Source of the DNA: Megaleporinus macrocephalus
Lineage: Eukaryota > Chordata > Actinopteri > Characiformes > Anostomidae
Direction of reading: 5' to 3'
DNA length: 64,000 bases
NCBI GenBank assembly: GCA_021613375.1
Contig: CM038721.1
Location: forward strand, 5,751,486-5,815,485
Shown here in pieces: positions 37,901 through 64,000 of this stretch. The notes under the pieces are model-generated. The model was given only the letters and a program-made list of their open reading frames with translations. It made no database searches and had not been told where the DNA came from. Each line of letters opens with the position of its first letter. Position 1 is the first letter of the stretch. A program made the position numbers and the translations under genes.

Positions 37901-40001
37901 TTTCATAGTTGTTATTGAATAATTTATATTAGTTACTGAATAACATCAAACATACTTATAGAACTTTCCAATATACACAATATGCCACATTTTATCTTTC
38001 CCAACATACTATTAAAACAATAATAACAACGTTATAAATTTATAATAGCAATATATAAACAAAAAACAGCCGTATTTATGCTCTCTTTGCACTGAAATAT
38101 GCAGATGATCAGTGTATTGTAAGTACTAATGATAACCAAGATATACTCAAAGAAGCATGCTGTGTTGTAATGTACCACAAAACCAATAAACAAGGCCATA
38201 TTTTCCTGCCTTACTATAAAAGTCCAGTTGTTACTGAATAATTCATAGAATATTAGGACTGTATTTTTTTAAATACAGAGGTACATTTCTTTCTGTTATT
38301 TGATCATCAACATTCTGTATAAACACTCAGGAGAACCGTGTAGATGTTGGTGGTTTGAATAAAATGTCTATATTTGTGACCCCTGGTTCCCATCATTACC
38401 ACCACTGTAAAGAACATTTGAGACTCTACAATCAACCATTGCACACCATACCCACTCAGACTGACCGCCAGATGACCACATATCACTGCTGTGGAACTTA
38501 CTGGAGAAACTTGTTCAATAAGCTCGAATTTCTTCACGTTATCGTCCCATTTCACACGAAGCCCGTCTGGATCTGGTTTCAGACACTCCCACACCTTCTG
38601 TGGACTGCTGTTCACTATCCCCTCACCTTTATACCTGAGTCAGAGAATCATACACAGTCAGAGAATGTACAGCTGTGTACTAGATAATATACACTACCAC
38701 TCAAAAGTTTAGGATCACTTTAATTTCATGCAATTTTCATGCAATTTTCATGAAATTCACAAACAATACTGTCTATTTCACTATTAATGTAAGTGTATCA
38801 GATGATTTTTAAAGAATAAAAATGTTTGTATTAAAGTCTATTTTTGTATAGAGGTTTATTTTACATATAGTCCTATTATCAGTAATTCTCAGTCCTCTGT
38901 CTAAATCTCCTGGTACGGCCGTCAATCCAAGTTAAGATCGTTATTGGACTAATTGGTTGCTAGGACACTCTTGCTCAATTGTGATGCACAGCTGAAAAAC
39001 ATTCTACTAATAAGTGAGTATAAAAGGGAACAACATTCTAGGTTAGTTTAGTATCTGAAGATCAGCAGTTGATGGCTTGCTGACCGGCTCACAATGACCA
39101 GAAAGAAACAACTTTCTTTAGAGACCCGTCAGTCCATTGTTGTGTTAAGGAAGAAGATACTCCATTAAAACAAGAACATTTCACTGTGATCCCAAACTTT
39201 TGAGATTTTAAGATTGCTTTACATATGCAGTTAATAAAGATCAGAAAATCATGTAGCACACTATTAATGCTGATGTACATGGGTGTACTAGATAGTATAA
39301 TATATATATATATATATATATATTACAGGAGAGTCTTTTCCAGCTTTCTACCCAAAAATCTCAGCATTGCTGTCCTGAGCTGTGGCTGCGCTATCAGGGA
39401 AGATAAGAATCCCTTGATGGGACAACCCAGTCATTCAGGTGGTCAGCTGACTTCCCTGAGTCCCAATGTGACCAACGTGAGTACGAGTGGATCAGACACA
39501 GCAGTGCTGCTGCAGGAGTGTTTAAACACCTCAGTGTCACTGCTGGCCTGAGAACAGTCCAAAAAAACAAAACTATCCAGACAACAGTGTCCTGTGGACA
39601 GCGTCCTGTGACCACTGATCAAGGACTACAAAACACAAACTGTTTACATTTACACAGTGGACCCACAAAGTAGGAGTGTCTAATAGAGTGGACAGTGATT
39701 GGACACAGTGTTTAAACACTCCAGCAGCAGCACTGCTGTCTCTGATCCACTCACACCACCCAAATAATATCTGCTCTGAGGTGGTCCTGTGGGGGTCTCG
39801 ATCATTAATAAACAGGATGAAAAAGTATACAGAGAAACAGATACAGTATGGTCTGGAAGTGTGGAGGTACAAAGTGCTCCTATATGGTATGTGGAACTGA
39901 TAACATGAAGTGTAGATACAAGGAGGGGCTGGTGGGTGACTTTTTGTTGATCTATATGTAAAGATTAACACTGTAATTGACATGTATGAGCACATACTGA
40001 C

Positions 40002-40083
<82 letters not shown>

Positions 40084-40268
40084 CAAATGCCCAATTTAAA
40101 TAATACTATGTCACCACCTTATTGGAATATAAGCAATCAGACTGAAACTGGGTCTCAGTGTTTAAGAAGAAGATTATTCAAGAAAATAGAAGAAAATAAA
40201 AAAGCTACATAGGGTCTTTTGTTTTAGGCTAATGGGTGAGAGAGCAGGACAGACACATAAATAGAGAA

Positions 40269-40299
<31 letters not shown>

Positions 40300-40613
40300 G
40301 AGAGGGAGAGAGAGAGAGAGAGAGAGAGACACTTTTAGTTATATAAGCAGTCCTTTCTTATTTCTCTTATATCTCATACTCACATATTCCCAGCAAATTC
40401 GGCCGACGGTCTCCAGGACACCACAACTTGACTCTGGACAAACATCACACACGGGTTGTGTAACTTCATTTTGCCTCATTTCGCTCAAATGCACTGAGAA
40501 AAATATCGCTTACTCACCGTTTTCTTGCAGATTTTCCAGCCGGATTCGTCTTTGCTGTAGCCCAGCAGCAGCTCCGCCACCGAGTTGGCCTTGTCTTCAT
40601 AATCCATAATCAT
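33145..40613 (-). CDS. STARD5: StAR-related lipid transfer protein 5 (complete, 6 exons)
   Basis: STARD5 is a cytosolic START-only protein that binds sterols or bile acids in a hydrophobic cavity (known for mammals). Exons on the minus strand are 40613-40518, 40433-40384, 38634-38511, 37129-37012, 35492-35399 and 33289-33145. All junctions have AG/GT and compatible phases and sum to 627 bases, 208 residues plus stop; human is 213. Conserved stretches include SGWKIC, VVVSWRPSAEF, VWECLKPDPDGLRVKWDDNV, TPSAAMGIISPRDFVD, VRGFNHPCGCFC and VVDSFFPASM. Either ATG at 40613 or the one at 40607 (MDYEDK) could initiate; both are in frame. It converges with IL16 and is co-oriented with TMC3, the same order as in human. 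Confidence 0.96.
33425..33515. mobile_element. Dispersed repeat tail (ataaagcactttgagttgcc)
   Basis: ataaagcactttgagttgcc followed by gaaaggtgctatacaaataa is a string found at the end of many fish retroelement copies. Only the tail is present. Confidence 0.55.
33640..35075. repeat. Composite satellite with AAT/AAC microsatellites in STARD5 intron 5
   Basis: Seven units of about 150-190 bases each carry cgttactgattgtattgact and cttattcagtaattgtag, then (AAT)n and (AAC)n runs of different length (starts near 33664, 33836, 34006, 34195, 34373, 34537, 34686). Three further, shorter units (34827, 34940, 35024) have the related block attattcactgtattggcta. Confidence 0.92.
35399..35492 (-). CDS. 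STARD5: STARD5 exon 5
   Basis: The exon encodes ATNVNHPACPPQSGYVRGFN then HPCGCFCVPVPG. VRGFNHPCGCFC is identical to human STARD5, which makes this a diagnostic exon. The following intron carries the composite AAT/AAC satellite. Confidence 0.94.
35665..36010 (+). mobile_element. Dispersed element copy, gtgcaaaagtctgagaca family
   Basis: Shares atcatacatacaatacaaag, gagcttgg-type and ttctcctggacgccccagac blocks with 28985-29500. It is 5'-truncated and lies in STARD5 intron 4. Confidence 0.75.
36059..36597. mobile_element. TA-flanked DNA element with ~30-bp TIRs
   Basis: Left end cacagtcgagtcacattatt; right end, on the other strand, cacagtagagtcacattatt, both continuing into atgaccac. TA stands directly outside both ends (36057-36058, 36598-36599). 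539 bp with no transposase frame. It lies in STARD5 intron 4. Confidence 0.88.
36960..36982. repeat. (GA)n microsatellite
   Basis: Short agagag run just past the donor of STARD5 exon 4. Confidence 0.85.
37012..37129 (-). CDS. STARD5: STARD5 exon 4
   Basis: The exon encodes NITVCRTVTPSAAMGIISPR then DFVDVILVKQYEDGTVTSN and one further base. ISPRDFVD is the central START-domain signature. The acceptor is ctttctctcag and the donor gtgggtgg. A (GA)n tract lies just past the donor in the intron (36960-36982). Confidence 0.93.
37365..37825 (+). mobile_element. Dispersed element copy, gtgcaaaagtctgagaca family
   Basis: Third + strand copy, nearly complete on the right (ctcaaactttttgcacagaa). It begins at aaaagcctttatctgatcaa. 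It lies in STARD5 intron 3. Confidence 0.77.
38511..38634 (-). CDS. STARD5: STARD5 exon 3
   Basis: After acceptor ctctgactcag the exon encodes MYKGEGIVNSSPQKVWECLK, PDPDGLRVKWDDNVKKFELI and EQ, matching human LYRGEGIVYGTLEEVWDCVK and onward. The donor gtttctcc is weak but is the only one that keeps the phase of exon 4. Confidence 0.92.
38691..39204 (+). mobile_element. Internally deleted Tc1-like element, copy 1
   Basis: Starts acactaccactcaaaagttt and ends atcccaaacttttgag, an inverted match. The internal frame at 39094 begins MTRKKQLSLETRQSIVVL, the N-terminal helix-turn-helix of a Tc1-like transposase, then jumps after some 22 codons straight to the right end. The same deletion is present in the copies at 49346 and 53821. 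Confidence 0.85.
39299..39323. repeat. (TA)n microsatellite
   Basis: Short TA run between two dispersed repeats. Confidence 0.9.
39330..39900. mobile_element. Dispersed element with cagacacagcagtgctgctg block
   Basis: Shares gatcagacacagcagtgctg and ggtggtcctgtgggggtc with 50660-51110. Two halves are inverted with respect to each other (hairpin potential around 39480-39740). Non-coding; lies in STARD5 intron 2. Confidence 0.65.
40004..40077. repeat. (TA)n microsatellite
   Basis: TA run of about 74 bases. Confidence 0.95.
40264..40329. repeat. (GA)n microsatellite near STARD5 exon 2
   Basis: gagaga runs with occasional ggg interruptions, about 55 bases downstream of STARD5 exon 2 on the gene strand. 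Confidence 0.9.
40384..40433 (-). CDS. STARD5: STARD5 exon 2 (50 bp)
   Basis: This tiny exon encodes SQVVVSWRPSAEFAGN plus two bases of the next codon and matches human VSVSWRPSVEFPGN. The acceptor is gtttgtccag and the donor gtgagtatg. A second AG two bases further in would break the frame, so the upstream AG is preferred. The intron to exon 1 is only 84 bases. Confidence 0.9.
40518..40613 (-). CDS. STARD5: STARD5 exon 1 (start codon)
   Basis: Reading the minus strand gives MIMDYEDKANSVAELLLGYS then KDESGWKICKKT, followed by the strong donor gtgagtaag. The SGWKIC motif matches human AGWKIC. The exon ends in phase 0. The upstream 200 bases hold a perfect inverted repeat (see 40751-40816) and no clear TATA box. 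Confidence 0.92.
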
Positions 40614-40750
40614 ATTTATATAAAAAAATATTTTCTGCTTGCTAAACAGAGCGAGTGGCGTCGAGATAAAGCCTCAAATGAGGAACTCACAACTCATTCA
40701 TTCCAGTCCAGGACGCTGGCTTCCTATTCGCCGGGTTCGTATTGGAAATG

Positions 40751-40816
40751 TCCGTTCCACCTTAAATGCCGGCGGGCGACTGAACGTAACCGCTGCGCCA
40801 TTTAAGGTGGAACGGA
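40751..40816. promoter_or_regulatory. Perfect 18-bp inverted repeat upstream of STARD5
   Basis: tccgttccaccttaaatg at 40751-40768 and catttaaggtggaacgga at 40799-40816 are exact complements, with a GC-rich 30-base loop that extends the pairing imperfectly. It lies about 140 bases upstream of the STARD5 start codon. It could be a promoter element or a small foldback insertion; nothing in the sequence settles which. Confidence 0.6.
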
Positions 40817-41779
40817 AAATTCGATATAAGAGTCCACACTTCTTTTTTTAATGCATTGAAAATAAACTTCTTGAAAATAATTCTGCACAGTTATTTCACA
40901 GTGAACGTTTTCTTTATTCAGAAACATCCACTTATTTTTTCTGGATCGCCCGGCTTCCTGTTCGCACGTCGCTGTGTTGCATTCTGGGAAATGAAGTTCT
41001 CTTTTCACTTCGGGCTCCCGTTGAAAAAAAATAAGGTTCTACTTGTGCTTGTGGTCTTCTTTTGTTCAGTGTACGCAGTTATTAAAGTCTGTGTCAAGCT
41101 AGCTGTTGAAAAAGCTCTTAGTTCACACTGCGTTTGTTGCAACATATGTTGAAGTAACGTTTTAGAGGAGCTACTTTCTTCCCCTGTTTATTAATTTGCC
41201 ACATATTGTAAGCTAGATCTACGTTTTACAGCACAGCACACTTATGTCTGTTATGAGAGGAGATGTTATTTTTAGAACAGTAGCACATGTTTATCCTATG
41301 GAAAAGTCTCCTATCTTGGACTCTGTGTACCCCAGTCAAATAAGGGAGAAATATGCATTGTCCCTCTGGAATGTCCGGGACAACCAGTGTATAAAAAAAA
41401 GCAGTAGACTTAAGTCCCAGGTCACAGGAACTTCACATCTGGCATTGGAATACTTCAACATTTTCTTAAAACAGTATGAATATGAACAGGCACATAAGTA
41501 AACTGTTACAGTGAGAAGAATAAAGTAGCCTGCTGTATAGGCTGCTGTCAAAATATCACAAGATCTCAGAGGTGTTGATGGTTTCACACATGAGAAGCCT
41601 ACCACCATATTACATGTCTGGTTCATTGTTCAGTGGAAGCTCTACCATAAAGCAATACCCTGAAACCGTTACACCGTAACAGATAGCCTATGTAGTTTGT
41701 AAACTTGGAACTGCATTAAATCTGACGTTCGCTAATGCTAAATTAACTAATAGCTAAATTACGAATTGACTGTCTCCTT

Positions 41780-42028
41780 TTAACTAACTACGGGCGTGCA
41801 TGTATGGAGATTAAAATAACTTCCTTTAAGATGGTTTTTTAGGTTGGAAGTAGAGTCTTTGGACGCTGAAAGCAAGTTTGTAGCTGGCAAACAGAGCTTG
41901 CACTGCACAATGATGTTATGCTCTCCTTTTTCTTTCTTAAACTTGAAATAATGTTTGAAATTCCAAGAACAAAACACATTTCTCTCCTGGCTGTGTCGTG
42001 CTAGCTTCATGACAGAGCGAGCAGGCAA
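41780..42028 (-). pseudogene. hAT transposase BED-finger fragment
   Basis: The frame reads KYFKFKKEKGEHNIIVQCKL type sequence: HYFKFKKEKGEHNIIVQCKL, CLPATNLLSASKDSTSNLKN, HLKGSY. CxLC followed by SNLKNHLK is the BED zinc-finger pattern of hAT transposases and ZBED proteins; the last His is Tyr here. Only this N-terminal domain is visible, so it is a decayed fragment. The rest of 40817-43975 shows no other supported gene. Confidence 0.65.
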
Positions 42029-43975
42029 CTAACGAAACTGTTGAAAACATGTAGTTGTGTGTTTCATTCAAGGACTTGGACTGGGAAAGACATCCCCTCA
42101 TATAATCCATTACTTTATGTAACTGTATTCTGAATACTATCTATTTACACTGTAACTGTATCGGAATAGTTGTGACAACGTTATCCGACAGCGTTTGTTG
42201 TCACAACCTCCTAGAATCCTTCATCTGTTCCATTATATCTACATGGAACTCCATGGAATTTATTCAGACAACGTAAAAAGCACCACCTTTTGACAACATT
42301 GTAGCAACGTTGTAAGAAACTAGACAATATAATGTGTTAAACCGTCATGTAAAGATGAATTGTAATGGATTTAGAACACAAAGTCATAAGAATGATCGAG
42401 TTGAACACAAGAAAAATGGGCCACAGGCTTTTTATATTCATTAGCTAACAGTATCGATTAGCTAACAGCATAGTGTAGCATACTGCTACTGGCTCGTTCA
42501 CCCATGCATGGGTGACCATACACAGCGGCCATGCCTGGAGTCTGACTGAAGCGCCAGACTTGCGGAAGAGAGACTTACTTCTGGGGTGTGTACTAGTTGT
42601 GTGAGTTTACATTGTGTGGTTGGACATGCTTGTTGTATTGGGTGTTTGGTTGCGTGCTGTGTTGAATAAAACAGCAGTTGCCTACAGCACTATGTTTTCC
42701 TGTGTCTTTCTCTTCTACACCAATGCAACACTTGTGGCACTCAGCAGTGGGATACAGCCCCCAGTGCTCTGGAGAGGAATGGCCCTACAAACTCACAAAC
42801 TCAAAAGGTGACACAGCAGAGAGAACCAAGCCCGGGCAAGCAAGGAGCAGCACCTTGGTGAGGACTGCGAAGGAGGCAGCACAATGAAGCGTAACCCGGC
42901 TAGAGAACAAATGAAAGGGATGCCTGAATGGTGGCCAGCTGCAAGGTCCTGCTCATGAAACAGCAATGTGGCCTGGTGTCATTGACTATGGCCCTCCAGC
43001 GCCACTGGTGGGACAGGCACTGGTGACATGGTTGGCAGAGAATCAGGGATCCAGCGTGCAGCGTGGGTGGCAGAGGAAGCAGAGAGCAGCAATGGGAGCA
43101 CTGCTGTTGCTGTTGACTCCAGTGATGTGAGGGCCAACGTTGCAAATCAGGGGAGGTAGATGCAGCTCTCAGTCTGCTTTGACCTAGAAGGAGAAGACTG
43201 CCTTTACTCACCAGGGACTTAGCTGACCATTGAATATGTAGCTTCACCCTACATAGTCATTGGTCATGCAGCACCTGATGGGAGTGCAGGATCTGAGTGA
43301 GAAGGACTTTAACTTGTACTGAAGAACAGGGATTTGGTTCTTATCTGTTCTTCCAGAGAGACAAAGACTTGGAACACAGCAGTCTATAATAAATCAGTTT
43401 TAATACAAATATTCCCAATTCAGTTTAGTTGGTAGACGATGGTTCTCAAGCAGAATGTTGTCAATAAATGGCAAGTCTGTGATTTGTCTGTCCCAGGTCA
43501 ACACAAACACTAATATTACCTTCGACCCTCTCAGAGCAAGGAACGTGATTAATCATTAGCCAAGGTCTTTGAAACCCAGCTCTTTACATTACCATATACT
43601 GTGTCCTTGTTTTGCATAAGTCTGTATAGAGAATATATATATCCCATATATCAGTCACTGTAGTATCACCTACAATATGTGCTTTCCATTATGTGTAGAA
43701 CATGTACTTTTCTAATGTCTTATACAGAATTGCTCATATTTATGCATTCGATTTGTGCAAAATACAGGTCCTGCGGTATGACGGTATGTGCTTTACAACA
43801 AGGCAACAAGACATTATGTGCAAGCCGAACACTGGAACCTTCACAGAGTTACAGTTCACCTTCACTACAATAATCTTATATGGTCAATGTCCAGTGAAAA
43901 CAAAGTTTCTCCATTTTTTAGTTTTCTACATAATTAGTTCTTTACATTGTGGGGGTTGAAGCAGTCAAACATTTT

Positions 43976-44985
43976 AGTACACTACCAGTCAGACGTTTTA
44001 GTACACTACCAGTCAAACGCTTTAGATACACTACCAGTCAAACATTTTAGATACACTACCAGCCAAACGTTTTAGATCACTACCAGTCAAACGTTTTAGA
44101 TACACTACCAGCCAAACGTTTTAGATCACTACCAGTCAAACGTTTTAGTACACTACCAGTCAAACGTTTTAGTACACTACCAGCCAAACGTTTTAGATCA
44201 CTACCAGTCAAACGTTTTAGATACACTACCAGTCAAACGTTTTAGATTCACTACCAGTCAAACGTTTTAGTACACTACCAGCCAAACGTTTTAGATCACT
44301 ACCAGTCAAACGTTTTAGATACACTACCAGTCAAACGTTTTAGATACACCACCAGTCAAACGTTTTAGATACACTACCAGACAAACGTTTTAGAACACTA
44401 CCAGCCAAACGTTTTAGTACACTACCAGTCAAACGTTTTAGTACACTACCAGCCAAACGTTTTAGATCACTACCAGTCAAACGTTTTAGATACACCACCA
44501 GTCAAACGTTTTAGATACACTACCAGCCAAACGTTTTAGAACACTACCAGCCAAACGTTTTAGATTCACTACCAGTCAAACGTTTTAGTACACTACCAGC
44601 CAAACGTTTTAGATCACTACCAGTCAAACGTTTTAGATACACTACCAGTCAAACGTTTTAGATACACCACCAGTCAAACGTTTTAGATACACTACCAGCC
44701 AAACGTTTTAGAACACTACCAGCCAAACGTTTTAGATACACTACCAGTCAAACATTTTAGATACTCTACCAGCCAAACGTTTTAGTACACTACCAGTCAA
44801 ACGTTTTAGATACACCACCAGTCAAACGTTTTAGTACACTACCAGTCAAACGTTTTAGTACACTACCAGTCAAACATTTTAGTACACTACCAGAGAAACG
44901 TTTTAGGTTTTGACTGGTAGTGGTCTAAAACTTTTGTCTGGTAGTGTTCTTAAACCTTTGACCAGTAGAGTACTAAAACTTTGTA
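43976..44985. repeat. Minisatellite, 23-25-bp unit, about 40 copies, end inverted
   Basis: Units read cactaccagtcaaacgtttt followed by agta or agata. The core matches the TIR of the Tc1-like element at 29895. From about 44903 the orientation flips: gttttgactggtagtggtct, ttgtctggtagtg and tttgaccagtagag are reverse units. Confidence 0.95.
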
Positions 44986-45483
44986 GTGTATAGTTAGAGT
45001 GTATACTTCGTTGTTGGGAGTTTCTTGGCTGCCTGGAACCAGAATGTCCCAGATGAGGCAATAAAGAGGTAACGTTACATGACAAGCCACTTACTTAAGC
45101 TACGTATTACAATGCTAGGATCCATACTTGGAATTCAGAATTTTTTACCTCCAACCACCAAGTTTATAATGGAACGCTCCCGAAAGATGGAATTCCATTT
45201 CAGAACAGTTTGACTAAATTCAAACTGAATGGAGTGATTTATGCTGAATAGGTAGAGAGAAGTCTATCTGGCTCAGCTCCGTCACTCCGAATCTCCCTTC
45301 AACAAATTCCTCGAAGTTGGCAGCCCTGGATCTCTCTAAAAGTATCTTCTCATATCTTTATAAACACGACCAACGTGGTACGGACTGAAAGATCTGACTT
45401 CTTTCAATGAGCTCAGAAATAGTTCATATTAATTTCCGGCATGCTAAAGAGAATCTGCAGCTTTCAAGGAAATCTAAGTGGAA
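44986..45483. other. TMC3: TMC3 3' flank, probable 3' UTR
   Basis: Sequence directly downstream of the TMC3 stop. It probably contains the 3' UTR, but I could not place its end. No other feature is seen. Confidence 0.45.
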
Positions 45484-63999
<18,516 letters not shown>

Positions 64000-64000
64000 A

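Noticed and set aside
42655..42675. Polyadenylation-like aataaa suggesting an unannotated transcript end
   Set aside because: Isolated motif in AT-rich intergenic DNA without a supported upstream exon.
42900..43247. 115-codon open frame on the minus strand with poly-Gln
   Set aside because: Gln run comes from a short CTG-rich stretch; no homologue recognised and no splice or promoter context.

Overview
The window is nuclear DNA of a ray-finned fish. It has short, well-spliced vertebrate exons in very repeat-rich introns, many (TA)n tracts, tRNA-derived SINEs, Tc1-like and hAT-like DNA transposon relics, and several kilobase-scale minisatellites. I cannot name the species from sequence alone; the repeats suggest a teleost.

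Three protein genes can be reconstructed by exon and splice-site reading. (1) The 3' part of pro-interleukin-16 (IL16, + strand) runs from 4800 to 20198: eight coding exons covering the region after PDZ2, the Pro/Ser-rich linker and the last two PDZ domains, ending in a stop at 20196-20198. The first two PDZ domains must lie upstream of base 1. (2) A complete STARD5 gene (- strand, start near 40613, stop 33145) has six exons, all in consistent phase, and encodes a 208-residue START protein. (3) The 3' part of TMC3 (- strand, from 63961 down to the stop at 45484) has eight exons covering the last membrane segments and the long charged cytoplasmic tail. Order and orientation (IL16 > < STARD5 < TMC3) match the human 15q25 block, which supports all three calls.

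Region by region: 1-4800 is an intron of IL16 with two minisatellites. 4800-20200 is the IL16 exon region; its introns hold a partial internal duplication that carries an exon fragment, a SINE, several hAT-like elements and a 42-bp minisatellite. 20200-33145 is the convergent IL16/STARD5 intergenic space with an LTR-like element, a 1.45-kb 20-bp array, Tc1-like remnants and a nested foldback element. 33145-40613 is STARD5, with a composite AAT/AAC satellite in its last intron. 40614-45483 is the STARD5/TMC3 intergenic space, with a promoter-proximal palindrome, a BED-finger transposase fragment and a 24-bp minisatellite. 45484-63961 is TMC3, whose introns contain a 533-bp higher-order repeat, a second 20-bp array and a 1.6-kb polypyrimidine tract.

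The most unusual theme is that at least four minisatellites appear to have been seeded on the ends of transposable elements whose intact relatives lie in the same 64 kb. Other good leads are an hAT-like insertion with its empty site visible 270 bp away, two LTR-like elements with clean 5-bp target duplications, and the duplicated IL16 splice acceptor plus exon fragment. I found no evidence for a novel enzymatic or defence system.
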